Assembly: GCA_910577635.1 (NCBI GenBank)
Contig: CAJTNR010000001.1
Coordinates: 92,889-156,888 of the forward strand
Length of the DNA: 64,000 bases
DNA from: an uncultured Vampirovibrio sp.
GTDB taxonomy: Bacteria; Cyanobacteriota; Vampirovibrionia; Gastranaerophilales; Gastranaerophilaceae
Direction: 5' to 3'
This document shows, one piece after another, positions 16,953-26,348 of the stretch. A model generated the notes under the pieces. That model had not been told where the DNA came from, did no database searches, and saw only the letters and a program-made list of their open reading frames with translations. The position numbers were made by a program, and so were the translations under genes. The stretch's first letter is position 1; the number at the start of each line of letters is the position of its first letter.

Positions 16953-18665
16953 TTATCTTTTGTATTCTTTAACATTTTTTTTATATATTAAATCACCGCT
17001 CGTATCTAATCTCACCTCGCGATATTTATCTTTTATTGCATCATACTTAACTGTCTTAATTTTATTTCCTTTTAAATCTTTAATTATTTTTGTTTCTTTT
17101 CCAAGCATATTCTTAGATACTTCCGAGTTGGTTTTTATTACAAAACTATCTTTATTTGTTTGCTCTAAATCTGTAAAAGTCATGCTGTAGAAGGCTTTTT
17201 TGAATGTTTTTTTACTAAGGCAGATTTCTTGTTCTGTATTCCAGGGGTTAACAACAGTAACTGAGTCTTTATCTACAGATTTTATAGAATAAGCGTGGCT
17301 TCCTGCAATTTTAACTTCTTGCCCGTTGATATCTTTAACTTTTGAAGATTTAGTAGCATCTGCTGTCATGCAGAAATTTTTACTTTCTGACTCTTCATAT
17401 TTTTTAAACATTTTGTCCATTTCTGAATGAAAGGTAGTATATTCTGGGATATTTCCTGTAATAATCATTACTGCTGAACCGTTAATACCGCCTTCTATAT
17501 TATCCTTAAGTGACACTGTTGTATCGTCAAAATGTCCCCTGTTGTAGTTTTTAACATAATTTTCGCTATAGGTTAACTCACCATTATTTATATCTTTTCT
17601 GAACTTTTCAATTGCAATTTCAAAAGCTATCATATCATCATCGCCCTGCGATCTGTCTTTTCTTGTTTTTCTCTCCAAGAGTTCTTCATTGTCTATTTTA
17701 TAACTCACAGAATTTCCAAGATTAACTATTGTAGCATCTGGAGTGTAACAAAGTGCGTTTTTAATAATTTCTTTCCCGGCTTCTGAGTAGCTAAGGGCTG
17801 TAACTGAGGATAGAAGCCAGCAATCGCCGATTCGCCCTTGTTTTGTGTTCTCTATTGTTTTATTGTGTGAATAGCTGATTGAGTTTTCTTCTTGCATTTC
17901 TTTAGATGTAATTTTATTATCTTTATCATATTCAACTACTGTTTGTTTTGTTATTTTTTCTGTTTCGTCATAACTGTATTCAGTTTCAGTTCTATTGCCT
18001 TTGGAGTCATACTTAGTTATGCTTTTGTTTTCTTTAATGTTGTCATCACCATAGTATGTTCTTGATTTAGTTTCAATTTCACCTTCGTCGTTAAAATAGA
18101 TTTGGTCTTGATATATTAAATTCCCTTTTTCGTCACATTCGAACTTAGCAGCGCTTTTTGCTTCGTTATTATCTCCGTATTGGTATTCGCTGCTATAGAT
18201 AACTTCATCATTTTCATATAGTTTTTTTCTTGCAACATCTTTAGTGCCGTCTTCATTGTATCCTGTGTAGTTTTCTTCTTTTAATTGCCCCCAGTGATCA
18301 TAAGTGTATGTTCTTTCGTATTGAACATTTCCATTGTCATAATAAACTACAATATCTTCTTGAGTTGTATTGTTATCATTATTGTCATTATTAATAACAG
18401 CGTCATTAAGAAAATTAATTTCATCAATTTTGTTATCTAAGTTATCATAATCATTTTCCAGCTTAAGGGTTTTATCGTCCTTTTGTATAGTATCAAAAAT
18501 ATTGTCAGACATTATTTGAGCCATAAAAGTTGCTTGCTTTGCAAATTTATCCAGCTTTTCATCTTCATTGAAAAGATTTTTTTTAATAATATCAATAATA
18601 TTGTCCTTGAGTTGTTCTAAACTTTTATTAGAAGTGCTGTTAGGCGCTGAATTCCTAATTTCCAT
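16953..18665 (-). CDS. Calpain-like cysteine protease with N-terminal MORN-type repeats
   Basis: 570 residues. The first about 90 are helical and low in complexity. Residues about 105-260 hold at least six short beta repeats of the YxxNGxxxxExxY type (MORN/YwqK-like, e.g. VVYYDNGNVQYERTYTY). From about 275 comes a peptidase C2 (calpain) core. Cys282 is in RIGDCWLLSSVTALS, His457 in GSHAYSIKSV and Asn473 in VVNPWNTEQEI, the full C-H-N triad with the NPW motif. Calpains are mostly eukaryotic; bacterial forms are scattered. There is no signal peptide. An Arg/Lys/Glu-rich tail follows. It lies just upstream of a similar gene and is probably an intracellular or exported effector-type protease; its target is unknown. 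Confidence 0.8.
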   Translation of the reverse strand: MEIRNSAPNSTSNKSLEQLKDNIIDIIKKNLFNEDEKLDKFAKQATFMAQIMSDNIFDTIQKDDKTLKLENDYDNLDNKIDEINFLNDAVINNDNNDNNTTQEDIVVYYDNGNVQYERTYTYDHWGQLKEENYTGYNEDGTKDVARKKLYENDEVIYSSEYQYGDNNEAKSAAKFECDEKGNLIYQDQIYFNDEGEIETKSRTYYGDDNIKENKSITKYDSKGNRTETEYSYDETEKITKQTVVEYDKDNKITSKEMQEENSISYSHNKTIENTKQGRIGDCWLLSSVTALSYSEAGKEIIKNALCYTPDATIVNLGNSVSYKIDNEELLERKTRKDRSQGDDDMIAFEIAIEKFRKDINNGELTYSENYVKNYNRGHFDDTTVSLKDNIEGGINGSAVMIITGNIPEYTTFHSEMDKMFKKYEESESKNFCMTADATKSSKVKDINGQEVKIAGSHAYSIKSVDKDSVTVVNPWNTEQEICLSKKTFKKAFYSMTFTDLEQTNKDSFVIKTNSEVSKNMLGKETKIIKDLKGNKIKTVKYDAIKDKYREVRLDTSGDLIYKKNVKEYKR

Positions 18666-18764
18666 TGCTCTTTTTCCTTGTTTTGGTACTTTATTGTTAA
18701 CGGAATGATTGTGTTAAAACTTTATAGTTTGTTTAATAAAAGTTACAATTTGTAATATAGTTTT

Positions 18765-20630
18765 TTATTTATAAGTCAATATTTCCTCTCTGCCTGTTAA
18801 GATATTGATTCTTTCTTCATATATTTTCTTACCTGATTGAGAATATCTTATTTGTCCTTTTAGTTCACCTTTTTTGTTGCATTTAATCTTTTTTAGAATA
18901 TTTCCGTTTTTATCTTTAAGTGTTGTTGTTTCATTTCCAAATAGATCTTTTTTAGTTTCACTTGTTGTTTCAATTACAATCGGCTCACTGTTTTTCTGAG
19001 ATAAATCTACCATTGTAAATTCCTTAAATTCTTTTTTAAAGGTCTTTTTATCAAGGGCAATTTCCTTGCTTGAATCCTGAGGATCTGTAATTGTAACGAT
19101 ATTGTTCTCAATCGATTTTACAGCATAAACATGTGGAGAAGGAAGTTCAACTTTTTCACCATTAATATCTTTTACAATACTTGATTTTCCGCTTTTGCCT
19201 ATTGTAATTGCAGTATCTTTATTTTTTAATGACCCTTTATCATCAAGTAATTTATTTAATTTAGAAACTTTAAACGTTTTTGGAATATTTCCTGTTACAA
19301 GTGCTGCAACTTCAATCCCGGCGCCTCCTTCTAAATTATCCCGCCAATAAGCATCTGCACTTTGGTTATAGAAATTGTCTTTTACAAAATCGTCACTATA
19401 AACTAAATTACCTTCTTTTTGGTCTTTTCTAAAGCGCTCAATGACCATTTCAAAAATAATCATATCGTCATCACCAATTGAAAGTTTTCCTTCTTCTTTT
19501 TTTTCTATAAGTTCATCATTGCTAATTTTATAATCAATACCTGACAAGTGCATAACAACACCATCTTTTTCATATTCAATTGCGTTTTTAATCATTTCTT
19601 TTCCTGTTTCACTATAAGTTAGAGAATTAACCCCTGACAATAGCCAACAGTCTCCAGTGTCTCCTTGTTTAGTGTGTTCTATTTCTCCGTTATAGTAAAG
19701 TTCTGTTTCCTTGTTTATTTTTTTAGATTCTGCAATTTTTCCCTGAGAGTCATAAGCTATATTTGTAGAATTTTTTGTTTTTCCGTTTTCGTCATATTCT
19801 GCTATTTCTGTTTTTTCTAAACTGCCATTTTTGTAGAAATTAGTTTCATTGCGGCTCTGTCCGCCGTTTTCGTAATAGCTTATTTTGCTTGACAATTCCT
19901 CTAATCCGTCTTTTGTGTATGAATTTAGTTCAGATTCTTTTAATTGTCCGTTATCATAATAATTTTCATAGCTTTTATTCTCTAAGTTTCCATTATCATA
20001 ATAATTTTCCCTGCATTTTTTTTGAACATTTTCATTTAAGTCCAATTCTTTAGTTTCAGTACTTTTTATATATCCTGTTTTATCATATTCTGTTTGTTCT
20101 TCTATAATGATTTTTTTATCAAGGTTATATAGCGTGCTTTTATAGCTTTTTTGCTCTCCATTGTCCCAGTATTCATCCACCCAGCTGCCTTCCAGCTCTC
20201 CTTTGTCGTTATAAGTATTCTGTTTATAATAGCTTAAATCCCCGCTTTCATAGTAGTAGGATTGAGAAGATGTTTTTAGTAATCCTTCTTCTGTATATGT
20301 ATAAGATTTGTATGCTTCTAGTTGTCCGTTATCATAATAATCTTCAAAGCTCCTGTTTTTTACCTTGCCATTATCATAATAAGTTGTTGTGTAATTGTCA
20401 CAGCAAGTTTCTATGGAGTCGTCTTCGACAGTTTTGCTTTTTTCTATCCAATCGCTAAGTTTTGTTAATTCTTGCGTATTTTCATTAGCTTTATCATATA
20501 GTTCAATTTCACTATAACCTTCTTTTGCATCTTCTGCTGTTTGTTCTAGAGCTTTTGATTCTATAGGGGATGGATTAATTTGCACTTTGTTTGAAGAAGT
20601 TAAAAATTCTTTGTTAATGTTTATATTCAT
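18765..20630 (-). CDS. Calpain-like paralogue with MORN-type repeats and altered triad
   Basis: 621 residues, clearly related to the neighbour at 16953-18665. Residues about 75-310 carry about ten MORN/YwqK-like repeats (TTYYDNGKVKNRSFEDYYDN, then YYDNGNLENKSYENYYDNG). The calpain core starts near 320 with Cys328 in DTGDCWLLSGVNSLT and His500 in SPHVYAVKSI. At the third triad position it has Asp516 (TITDPQDSS) where the paralogue has Asn (VVNPWN); the Trp is also lost. Activity may be changed or absent. The 99-base gap after its stop and a ribosome site before the next gene allow separate or joint transcription of the two paralogues. Confidence 0.8.
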   Translation of the reverse strand: MNININKEFLTSSNKVQINPSPIESKALEQTAEDAKEGYSEIELYDKANENTQELTKLSDWIEKSKTVEDDSIETCCDNYTTTYYDNGKVKNRSFEDYYDNGQLEAYKSYTYTEEGLLKTSSQSYYYESGDLSYYKQNTYNDKGELEGSWVDEYWDNGEQKSYKSTLYNLDKKIIIEEQTEYDKTGYIKSTETKELDLNENVQKKCRENYYDNGNLENKSYENYYDNGQLKESELNSYTKDGLEELSSKISYYENGGQSRNETNFYKNGSLEKTEIAEYDENGKTKNSTNIAYDSQGKIAESKKINKETELYYNGEIEHTKQGDTGDCWLLSGVNSLTYSETGKEMIKNAIEYEKDGVVMHLSGIDYKISNDELIEKKEEGKLSIGDDDMIIFEMVIERFRKDQKEGNLVYSDDFVKDNFYNQSADAYWRDNLEGGAGIEVAALVTGNIPKTFKVSKLNKLLDDKGSLKNKDTAITIGKSGKSSIVKDINGEKVELPSPHVYAVKSIENNIVTITDPQDSSKEIALDKKTFKKEFKEFTMVDLSQKNSEPIVIETTSETKKDLFGNETTTLKDKNGNILKKIKCNKKGELKGQIRYSQSGKKIYEERINILTGREEILTYK

Positions 20631-20723
20631 ATCTCTTTTCCTATTACAATAATTTACGGAATATTATTCTTTTATCTTTAGATCTTTAGATATAAAATTA
20701 ACATTTTGTAATATAATTAGAAT

Positions 20724-21281
20724 ATGAAAAAAAAGTTGATTTTAGCTTCTGTTTCACCCAGAAGAAAAGAGATTCTAAAAAAAGCAGGATATGATTTTTT
20801 GGTTGTTCCTTCCAATTATAGTGAAAAAATTTCTAATCTTGAGTATTCAAGTTCTCTTGTTGAGAATTGTGCTTATAATAAAGCTTATGATGTTATAAAA
20901 AGACAGAAGGGGATTGTTGTTGCAGCAGATACTGTTGTTGTTTTAGAAGGAATAATTTTAGGCAAGCCAAAAGACAAAAAAGAAGCGTTTTTAATGCTAA
21001 AAAATTTATCCAATAAAACCCATTTTGTAACAACTTCGATTTGTTTAATGGATTCTAATAAAGTTTTATTGGATGGTGAAGTTACTTATGTAACTTTTCG
21101 AAAATTATCGGATTGTGAAATTATTAACTATATCGAGCAAAAAAATCCTTTAGATAAAGCCGGCAGTTATGGAATTCAAGATGAGAATTTTGATTTTGCA
21201 GTGCAAATTAAAGGAGAACTCGATAATGTTATTGGTTTTCCTATAAAACTTTTTAATTCAATGATGGATTCTTTTGTTTAA
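20724..21281 (+). CDS. maf: Maf-family nucleotide pyrophosphatase
   Basis: 185 residues. Signatures are LILASVSPRRKEILKKAGY at the N-terminus, VVAADTVVVLEGIILGKPKD in the middle, and DKAGSYGIQ near 150. Maf proteins hydrolyse dTTP, UTP or modified pyrimidine nucleotides and are linked to septum inhibition. No ribosome site is seen; a TATAAT (20712-20717) ends only 6 nt before the ATG, so if it were the -10 the message would be nearly leaderless. The stop overlaps the end of the convergent ABC gene by 4 bases. Confidence 0.93.
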   Translation: MKKKLILASVSPRRKEILKKAGYDFLVVPSNYSEKISNLEYSSSLVENCAYNKAYDVIKRQKGIVVAADTVVVLEGIILGKPKDKKEAFLMLKNLSNKTHFVTTSICLMDSNKVLLDGEVTYVTFRKLSDCEIINYIEQKNPLDKAGSYGIQDENFDFAVQIKGELDNVIGFPIKLFNSMMDSFV

Positions 21282-22198
21282 TATAGCCAGCAGGAAACAA
21301 AATCATTGTAGCAGTCTTTTAATTCAGGCTTTTGTTTTGAACATTTATCCATTGCACAATTGCATCTTGGGTGGAATTTGCAGCCATTGATGGTTTCAGT
21401 TATAGGAGAAATTTGTCCTTTAATATTTTCTAATCTTTTCCCTTCTTCATTAGGCAGGGCCTTTAAAAGTGCTGTAGTATAAGGATGAAGGGGTTTTCTA
21501 AAAAGAGTTTTTGTATCCGCTTTTTCAACAATATCACCTAAGTACATAATTGTTGTTGTATCACAATAGTTAGAAACAATTGATAAATCATGGGTTATTA
21601 GAATTATTGTTTTTCCTTTGTTTTTTAGCTCTAACAGTAAATTAAGAATCGAATTAGAAACACTGACATCTAATGCAGTTGTTGGCTCATCCGCTAAAAT
21701 CAGCTCTGAATCTGAAATTAAACTCATTGCAATAATTATTCTTTGTTTCATTCCCCCTGATAGTTCGTGAGGATATGATTTTAAGACTGTATCAATATTT
21801 TTAATTCTAACTTCTTCAAGGGCTGAGGTTATTTTTTCTTTGGACTCTGTTACTTCTAATAACTGATTTTCAATCGTATACAAAGGATTTAAGGACATAA
21901 AGGGGTCTTGCGGGATTAAAGATATTGTTTTTCCTCTTAATTTATTAAATTCTTTGTTTTTCAACTCCAGTAAATCTTCGTTTTTAAAGATTATACGACC
22001 TTGTTTAATAAGAGCGTTTTTAGGAAGGAGTTTTAGAATGGTATTTATAAAAACACTCTTTCCACAGCCTGATTCACCAGCTATTGCGTGGATTTTGCCT
22101 TTTTCAAAAGAAAGATTAATGTTATTTAGAGCATAATAAAAATTATCTTCAATATTGAATCCAACACTTAGATTTTTTACTTGTAGAATATTTTCCAT
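21278..22198 (-). CDS. Oligopeptide/dipeptide-type ABC transporter ATPase
   Basis: 306 residues from the ATG at 22198, which has GAGAGG just upstream; the frame extends 12 codons further to 22234 without one. Walker A is GESGCGKS, the Q-loop SLIPQDPFMSLNPLYT, the signature LSGGMKQR and Walker B LILADEPTTALD. The C-terminal oligopeptide-family extension (GCKFHPRCNCAMDKCS) carries four cysteines. This is OppD/DppD-like, but no permease, binding protein or second ATPase is adjacent, so its partners lie elsewhere. It is 49 bases downstream of the dehydratase-like gene and may be cotranscribed. Confidence 0.9.
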   Translation of the reverse strand: MENILQVKNLSVGFNIEDNFYYALNNINLSFEKGKIHAIAGESGCGKSVFINTILKLLPKNALIKQGRIIFKNEDLLELKNKEFNKLRGKTISLIPQDPFMSLNPLYTIENQLLEVTESKEKITSALEEVRIKNIDTVLKSYPHELSGGMKQRIIIAMSLISDSELILADEPTTALDVSVSNSILNLLLELKNKGKTIILITHDLSIVSNYCDTTTIMYLGDIVEKADTKTLFRKPLHPYTTALLKALPNEEGKRLENIKGQISPITETINGCKFHPRCNCAMDKCSKQKPELKDCYNDFVSCWLY

Positions 22199-22246
22199 TG
22201 CCCTCTCTTTTCTTTTATTAAGGGATTTTAGCATTGAAAAAACAAT

Positions 22247-23395
22247 TTAACATTGAACAAAAGGACGTTTTTTGTTTTCTTCAATTTTTGCTTTCATTTT
22301 TTTTCTTCTCATTAGATCAACAAAAGCTTCAAGACGGGTAATATAGCCTGCTCTTCCTGTTTGTTCATCCATTATTAATGATAGAATTGGTAAAGACGTG
22401 TCTTCTCTCATCTTAGGGAAAATATTCTGACTCATAATTTCAGGCATGCAGGTAAAAGGCGAAACATGGATTAATCCATCAACATTTCTTTCTTTAGCAT
22501 ATAAAACATCAGAAATGCACTCTAGTGCATCCCCTCCAATATCTCTCATTAAGTATGGCTTAGCTAGTCGATAAGCTCTTTCTAAGTGAGTTTCTCCTTT
22601 TTTGAAAATTTTTGGAATAATAGCATCCTTAAGAAACGATGAAACAGTTAATGAGCGTCTTACCTGAACCCCCATTGCTCCAAGTTCTCGTTCTAAGTTT
22701 TGATTTGAGAATTCGTCATTAACAATATATATTTCTCCTGTCAAATCAACATGAAGGATATCTTTATTTTTATCAATTTCAACGCTCGATATTTCTTTCA
22801 GCCCTTCTTTTAATGCTTTTGCCAGTTTTGATATACTGTTTGTCTGGCGAATAGCTTTAAGTGCTTTGTTGAAAGCTTTTTCGCTATCGCCTTTTTTTAT
22901 TTCTCTTGCTCTGTAATATGAAAGAAAACTTTCAAGCTCATCAACTGCAAAAACTGTTCTTATTGCAAGATAAATTGCATTAAAAATTTTGAAGTAGTTT
23001 TTTGTACCGCTGATTCTTTTTAAATAGTCAATCAAACCTTTTATTCCATCATAAAGGTTGAGTTCGATATAGTTTGTTTTGTATCCCAGGTCAATTAAAA
23101 CCTGTTCAATGTTTCTTCCATATTCACCCAAACGGCAAATCCCGGGAGAAGTTATCATAGAAACGTAATCCACTCCTCCTTCAATTGCTTCAATGAAATT
23201 TCCAAGGATTAGTTTATAAGGAAGACAAATTGCCTCAGGAGAGTTTTTTGTTCCAAGTGAAAGAGTTTTTTTGCTTGTATAAGGGGGAATAAAAGCTTCA
23301 ACCCCAATGCTTTTTAAAGCCATTTCCCAAGCTACATAAATTGTTCCCATATGAGGGAAAGCTACCTTAATTTTTTTATTCTCATCTTTTTTCAT
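22247..23395 (-). CDS. 2-hydroxyacyl-CoA dehydratase-like protein (HgdB/DUF2229 type)
   Basis: 382 residues from the ATG at 23395; a TTG at 23416 would add seven. The sequence (KVAFPHMGTIYVAWEMALKS, then NSPEAICLPYKLILGNFIEA, SMITSPGICRLGEYGRNIE) matches the family related to the D-component of 2-hydroxyglutaryl-CoA dehydratase and to activase-associated DUF2229 proteins. Cys residues in EAICLPYK, GICRLG and SPFTCMPEI could hold an Fe-S cluster. Such proteins work with an ATP-driven activase; none is visible here. The exact reaction is unknown. Confidence 0.75.
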   Translation of the reverse strand: MKKDENKKIKVAFPHMGTIYVAWEMALKSIGVEAFIPPYTSKKTLSLGTKNSPEAICLPYKLILGNFIEAIEGGVDYVSMITSPGICRLGEYGRNIEQVLIDLGYKTNYIELNLYDGIKGLIDYLKRISGTKNYFKIFNAIYLAIRTVFAVDELESFLSYYRAREIKKGDSEKAFNKALKAIRQTNSISKLAKALKEGLKEISSVEIDKNKDILHVDLTGEIYIVNDEFSNQNLERELGAMGVQVRRSLTVSSFLKDAIIPKIFKKGETHLERAYRLAKPYLMRDIGGDALECISDVLYAKERNVDGLIHVSPFTCMPEIMSQNIFPKMREDTSLPILSLIMDEQTGRAGYITRLEAFVDLMRRKKMKAKIEENKKRPFVQC

Positions 23396-23459
23396 AGTAA
23401 TATAATTATATATCAAAAAAAGACCAAATTTTAGCTTTAATAAAAATTTACAATAGCTT

Positions 23460-23490
23460 AAAACCCGGGATTGATTTACCCCGGGTTTTA
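23460..23490 (-). terminator. Terminator after rplL
   Basis: Inverted repeat AAAACCCGGG and CCCGGGTTTT around an 11-base loop, 20 bases beyond the rplL stop. On the minus strand a short T run follows the stem. Confidence 0.75.
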
Positions 23491-23509
23491 TTTGAAAACT
23501 AACTTTTAA

Positions 23510-23887
23510 CTATTTAATTTCTACAGTTGCGCCAGCTTCTTCTAACTTAGCTTTGATGTCTTTAGCTTCTTCAGGTTTTACACCTTCTTTAATAGCTTTA
23601 GGAGCTCCATCTACTAAGTCTTTAGCTTCTTTTAAGCCTAAACCTGTAATTTCACGAACAAGTTTTAAAACTGGAATCTTGTTAGCACCAGCTGAAGCTA
23701 AGATAACATTAACTTCGCTTGGAGCTTCAGCAGCACCAGCACCATCTGCTGCAGGAGCAGCAGCTGCAACAGCTACAGGAGCAGCAGCAGATACGCCAAA
23801 TTTTTCTTCCATAGCTTTAACTAATTCTGCAGCTTCTAATAATGTTAATTTTTCAATTGATTCAAGAATTGTTTCTACGTTACTCAT
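23510..23887 (-). CDS. rplL: 50S ribosomal protein L7/L12
   Basis: 125 residues, the standard length. The N-terminal dimerisation helix pair (ETILESIEKLTLLEAAELVKA) is followed by an Ala-rich hinge (about 33-55) and the C-terminal domain (KIPVLKLVREITGLGLKEAKD, GAPKAIKEGVKPEEA) that contacts translation GTPases. AAAGG precedes the start. It follows rplJ by 32 bases. A terminator follows directly, so rpoB is not next. Confidence 0.97.
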   Translation of the reverse strand: MSNVETILESIEKLTLLEAAELVKAMEEKFGVSAAAPVAVAAAAPAADGAGAAEAPSEVNVILASAGANKIPVLKLVREITGLGLKEAKDLVDGAPKAIKEGVKPEEAKDIKAKLEEAGATVEIK

Positions 23888-23919
23888 TTTAATTATTACC
23901 TTTCTTAATTATTGTTATT

Positions 23920-24441
23920 TTACGCACTTTTTTGTTCTTTAACAGCATTAATTGCTCTAACTAAAGCAGACATAACTCCATTGACTGAGTATACTATGCC
24001 GCTTGCAGGTGAATTGATTGAACCGAGCATTTTTGCCAGAAGTTCTTCTTTAGAAGGCATTGAAGCAAGTTTTTGAGCTTCTTGGGCGTTTAACACTTTT
24101 CCTTCTAATACTGCACCTAAAATTTCACCTTTTTTATTTTCCTTGATGAATTTTGCTAAAACCTTAGCAGATGCAACTTCATCACCAAATCCGAATGCAA
24201 TTGCAGTTGGTCCTTGCATTAGTTCTTCAATTGCTTCAAAGTTTGTGCCTTTTACTGCAACTTTACATAAAGTATTTTTGGTTACTGTTAAATCTGATTG
24301 CTGGGCTTGCAGGGAGCGTCTTAATTCTGTAATTTCCTCAACAGACAAACCTCTATAATCAGCTACAACAGCAACTTTAGCATTTTCGAATTGTTTTTTG
24401 TAATGTTCAATTTTTTGATTTTTAAATTCTTTAGTTGCCAT
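23920..24441 (-). CDS. rplJ: 50S ribosomal protein L10
   Basis: 173 residues with the L10 signatures VVADYRGLSVEEITELRRSL, TVTKNTLCKVA, and PTAIAFGFGDEVASAKVLAKF. The helical C-terminus binds L12 dimers. AAAGGAG lies about 15 nt before the ATG. It is preceded by a leader with an attenuator-type hairpin (see 24483-24600). Upstream is a divergent sigma factor gene, not rplKA. Confidence 0.97.
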   Translation of the reverse strand: MATKEFKNQKIEHYKKQFENAKVAVVADYRGLSVEEITELRRSLQAQQSDLTVTKNTLCKVAVKGTNFEAIEELMQGPTAIAFGFGDEVASAKVLAKFIKENKKGEILGAVLEGKVLNAQEAQKLASMPSKEELLAKMLGSINSPASGIVYSVNGVMSALVRAINAVKEQKSA

Positions 24442-24482
24442 TTTTTAAAAGTTTTCTCCTTTCTTTAAACTACGCTAAAACT

Positions 24483-24600
24483 AAAAAAGTTTTGCGAGTA
24501 CAGTACGCAAAACAGCTCAATAAGGATAAATAAAGGATATTTAACTTTTGAACCTGGATTGGAAATTAAGATATTGCTATCACCAATCGTCTTTGGTACT
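24483..24600 (-). promoter_or_regulatory. L10-type leader with attenuator hairpin upstream of rplJ
   Basis: The gap 24442-24801 has no gene. Reading leftward it contains GTTTTGCG (24513-24506), a 9-base loop, CGCAAAAC (24496-24489), then six T (24488-24483), an intrinsic terminator placed before rplJ. Upstream, 24514-24600 holds short complementary segments such as GACGATTGGTGATAG and a following purine-rich stretch. A terminator in the leader plus L10-L12 as the only downstream genes matches autoregulation by L10(L12)4 seen in other phyla. Exact leader boundaries are estimated. Nothing further is recognised in 24601-24801. Confidence 0.6.
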
Positions 24601-24801
24601 GTATTTATCTTATATTATAAAGATTTTGTGTCAATAGTTGTTAATAAAACTTAATATTTTTAAAAAAACAGGCAATTATATTTTTCAGTATTCTTTTTAA
24701 TGACATATAAAATTTTGTTTGTAGAAATGTAAATAATTCATAAATAATATTTTATATAAAAAGCTACTATGTTACAATAACTTTCTCTTGGTATTAAGTG
24801 T

Positions 24802-25425
24802 ATGTTAAACGTTAAAGAAAAAATAAAAAAAGACCAATATCTTAAACAGTATTCGGATTTAGTTAACAAAATTGCCAAAGTTGAGTATCGCTCCATCGTC
24901 TCTAAACATTTAATTGACTTTGATGAGTTGATTAATATTGGTTTTCAAACTATTAATGTTTTGTGTTCGCACATTAGTGCAGATAATTTCAATGAATCCT
25001 ATGTTTCAACTGCAATCAAATGGGCAATAAGAAACGAACTAAGAAATAGGTATAAATGGTATGGTGTCCGCCAATCCAGGATTGATTTATCTAATGATGA
25101 AAAAAAAGAACTCTCAGATGCAATCTACAAGGCGGTTTTATCAACTGATGAAATGTGTGATTTTGAGCGAACCTTTGAAATCAAAGATGTCAGAAAAAAT
25201 CCTGAGGAAAACTGTGAGTTTTCAATGCTTTCAAATCATATTAGAGCTGCTGTAATGACATTACCTAAAAGAGAGCGCGAATTAATCGAATCCAAGTTTT
25301 TTAAAGAAAAAAAACTACAAGAATTATCAGATGAATTCGATATATCTCCAAGCAGAATTTCCAGGATTATAAAATCTGGTTTAGACAAAATTAAAAATGA
25401 ATTAATTAAGAATGAAGTTTTTTAA
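24802..25425 (+). CDS. Sigma-70-family alternative sigma factor
   Basis: 207 residues. Region 2 is visible at about 35-85 (FDELINIGFQTINVLCSHI, VSTAIKWAIRNELRNRYKW, the -10 binding helix). Region 4 with its helix-turn-helix is at about 155-200 (LPKRERELIESKFFKEKKLQ, LSDEFDISPSRISRIIKSG). Region 1.1 is absent and region 3 is short. The layout resembles SigF/WhiG/FliA-class factors more than ECF ones. No anti-sigma gene is adjacent. It is divergent from rplJ, sharing the leader region as upstream space. Confidence 0.85.
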   Translation: MLNVKEKIKKDQYLKQYSDLVNKIAKVEYRSIVSKHLIDFDELINIGFQTINVLCSHISADNFNESYVSTAIKWAIRNELRNRYKWYGVRQSRIDLSNDEKKELSDAIYKAVLSTDEMCDFERTFEIKDVRKNPEENCEFSMLSNHIRAAVMTLPKRERELIESKFFKEKKLQELSDEFDISPSRISRIIKSGLDKIKNELIKNEVF

Positions 25426-25546
25426 TCATCAATTCTTATAGAAATATATTCATAACTATAGTTAAAAATTATAGCAATTAATTTTTTTAACACGATTATT
25501 CTCCAACACTACTATAATTATAAAGTATTTTTCTGTTAAAAAATTG

Positions 25547-26242
25547 CTAGTAGTTTTCAATAATTTTGTCAATTGATTTTTTTGCTATGCTGAAAATCTC
25601 GTCCAATTGTGCTTTTTCATATGGCAATCCTTCTGCGGTTGTTTGGAATTCGACAATTTTTCCTGATTTAGTTAGAACAATATTAGAATCAACCTGAGCG
25701 CTTGAATCTTCTTTGTAGCAAAGATCAACCATAACTTCGCCATTGACAATCCCTGCTGAAATTGCTCCAATGGGTTCAATTATCGGGTTTTTTTCAATCA
25801 ATCCTTCTTTTAGTAGTTTTTCAATCATTATACTAAGAGCTACGTATGCTCCGTTAATTGAAGCTGTTCTTGTTCCCCCGTCTGCTTGAATCACATCAGC
25901 ATCTATTATAAAAGTTTTGCCTGCTATAGCTTCTAAATCAAGACAAGATCTTAAAGAACGCCCAATTAGTCTTTGGATTTCCTGAGTTCTTCCTGAAACT
26001 TTTGTTCTTTCTCTTTGGCATCTGGTTGAGGTGCTTGAAGGAAGAAGAGAATATTCGGCTGTCAGCCAGCCTTCTTTTGAATCTTTATCCAGCCATTTAG
26101 GGATTGCGTTTTCAAAGTTTGCGCAAACGAGTACTTTTGTATCTCCAAATTCAACTAAAACAGAACCAAGAGAGTTTTTTGTGTAGTTTTTTGTGAATTT
26201 AAACTGTCTTAATTCGTCATTTTTTCTTCCGTCTGTTCTCAT
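25547..26242 (-). CDS. rph: Ribonuclease PH
   Basis: 231 residues. RNase PH is the phosphorolytic 3' exonuclease that trims tRNA precursors. Signatures are the start MRTDGRKNDELR, GWLTAEYSLLP, RTQEIQRLIGRSLR, and the active-site stretch DADVIQADGGTRTASINGAY. Length is typical. The gene stands alone, with unannotated AT-rich DNA on both sides. Confidence 0.96.
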   Translation of the reverse strand: MRTDGRKNDELRQFKFTKNYTKNSLGSVLVEFGDTKVLVCANFENAIPKWLDKDSKEGWLTAEYSLLPSSTSTRCQRERTKVSGRTQEIQRLIGRSLRSCLDLEAIAGKTFIIDADVIQADGGTRTASINGAYVALSIMIEKLLKEGLIEKNPIIEPIGAISAGIVNGEVMVDLCYKEDSSAQVDSNIVLTKSGKIVEFQTTAEGLPYEKAQLDEIFSIAKKSIDKIIENY

Positions 26243-26348
26243 ATTACTACCTTTTTTTCTAGTTATAGATTAACCTTATAATCCGATTAAAATAGCTTTT
26301 AAAAAAACTATATTATTAATATAAATCCTCAACTCTTCTGATTGCTAT

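Noticed and set aside
20712..20724. Leaderless maf transcript from a TATAAT 6 nt before the ATG
   Set aside because: No -35 was found at the right distance, and TATAAT is common by chance in such AT-rich DNA.
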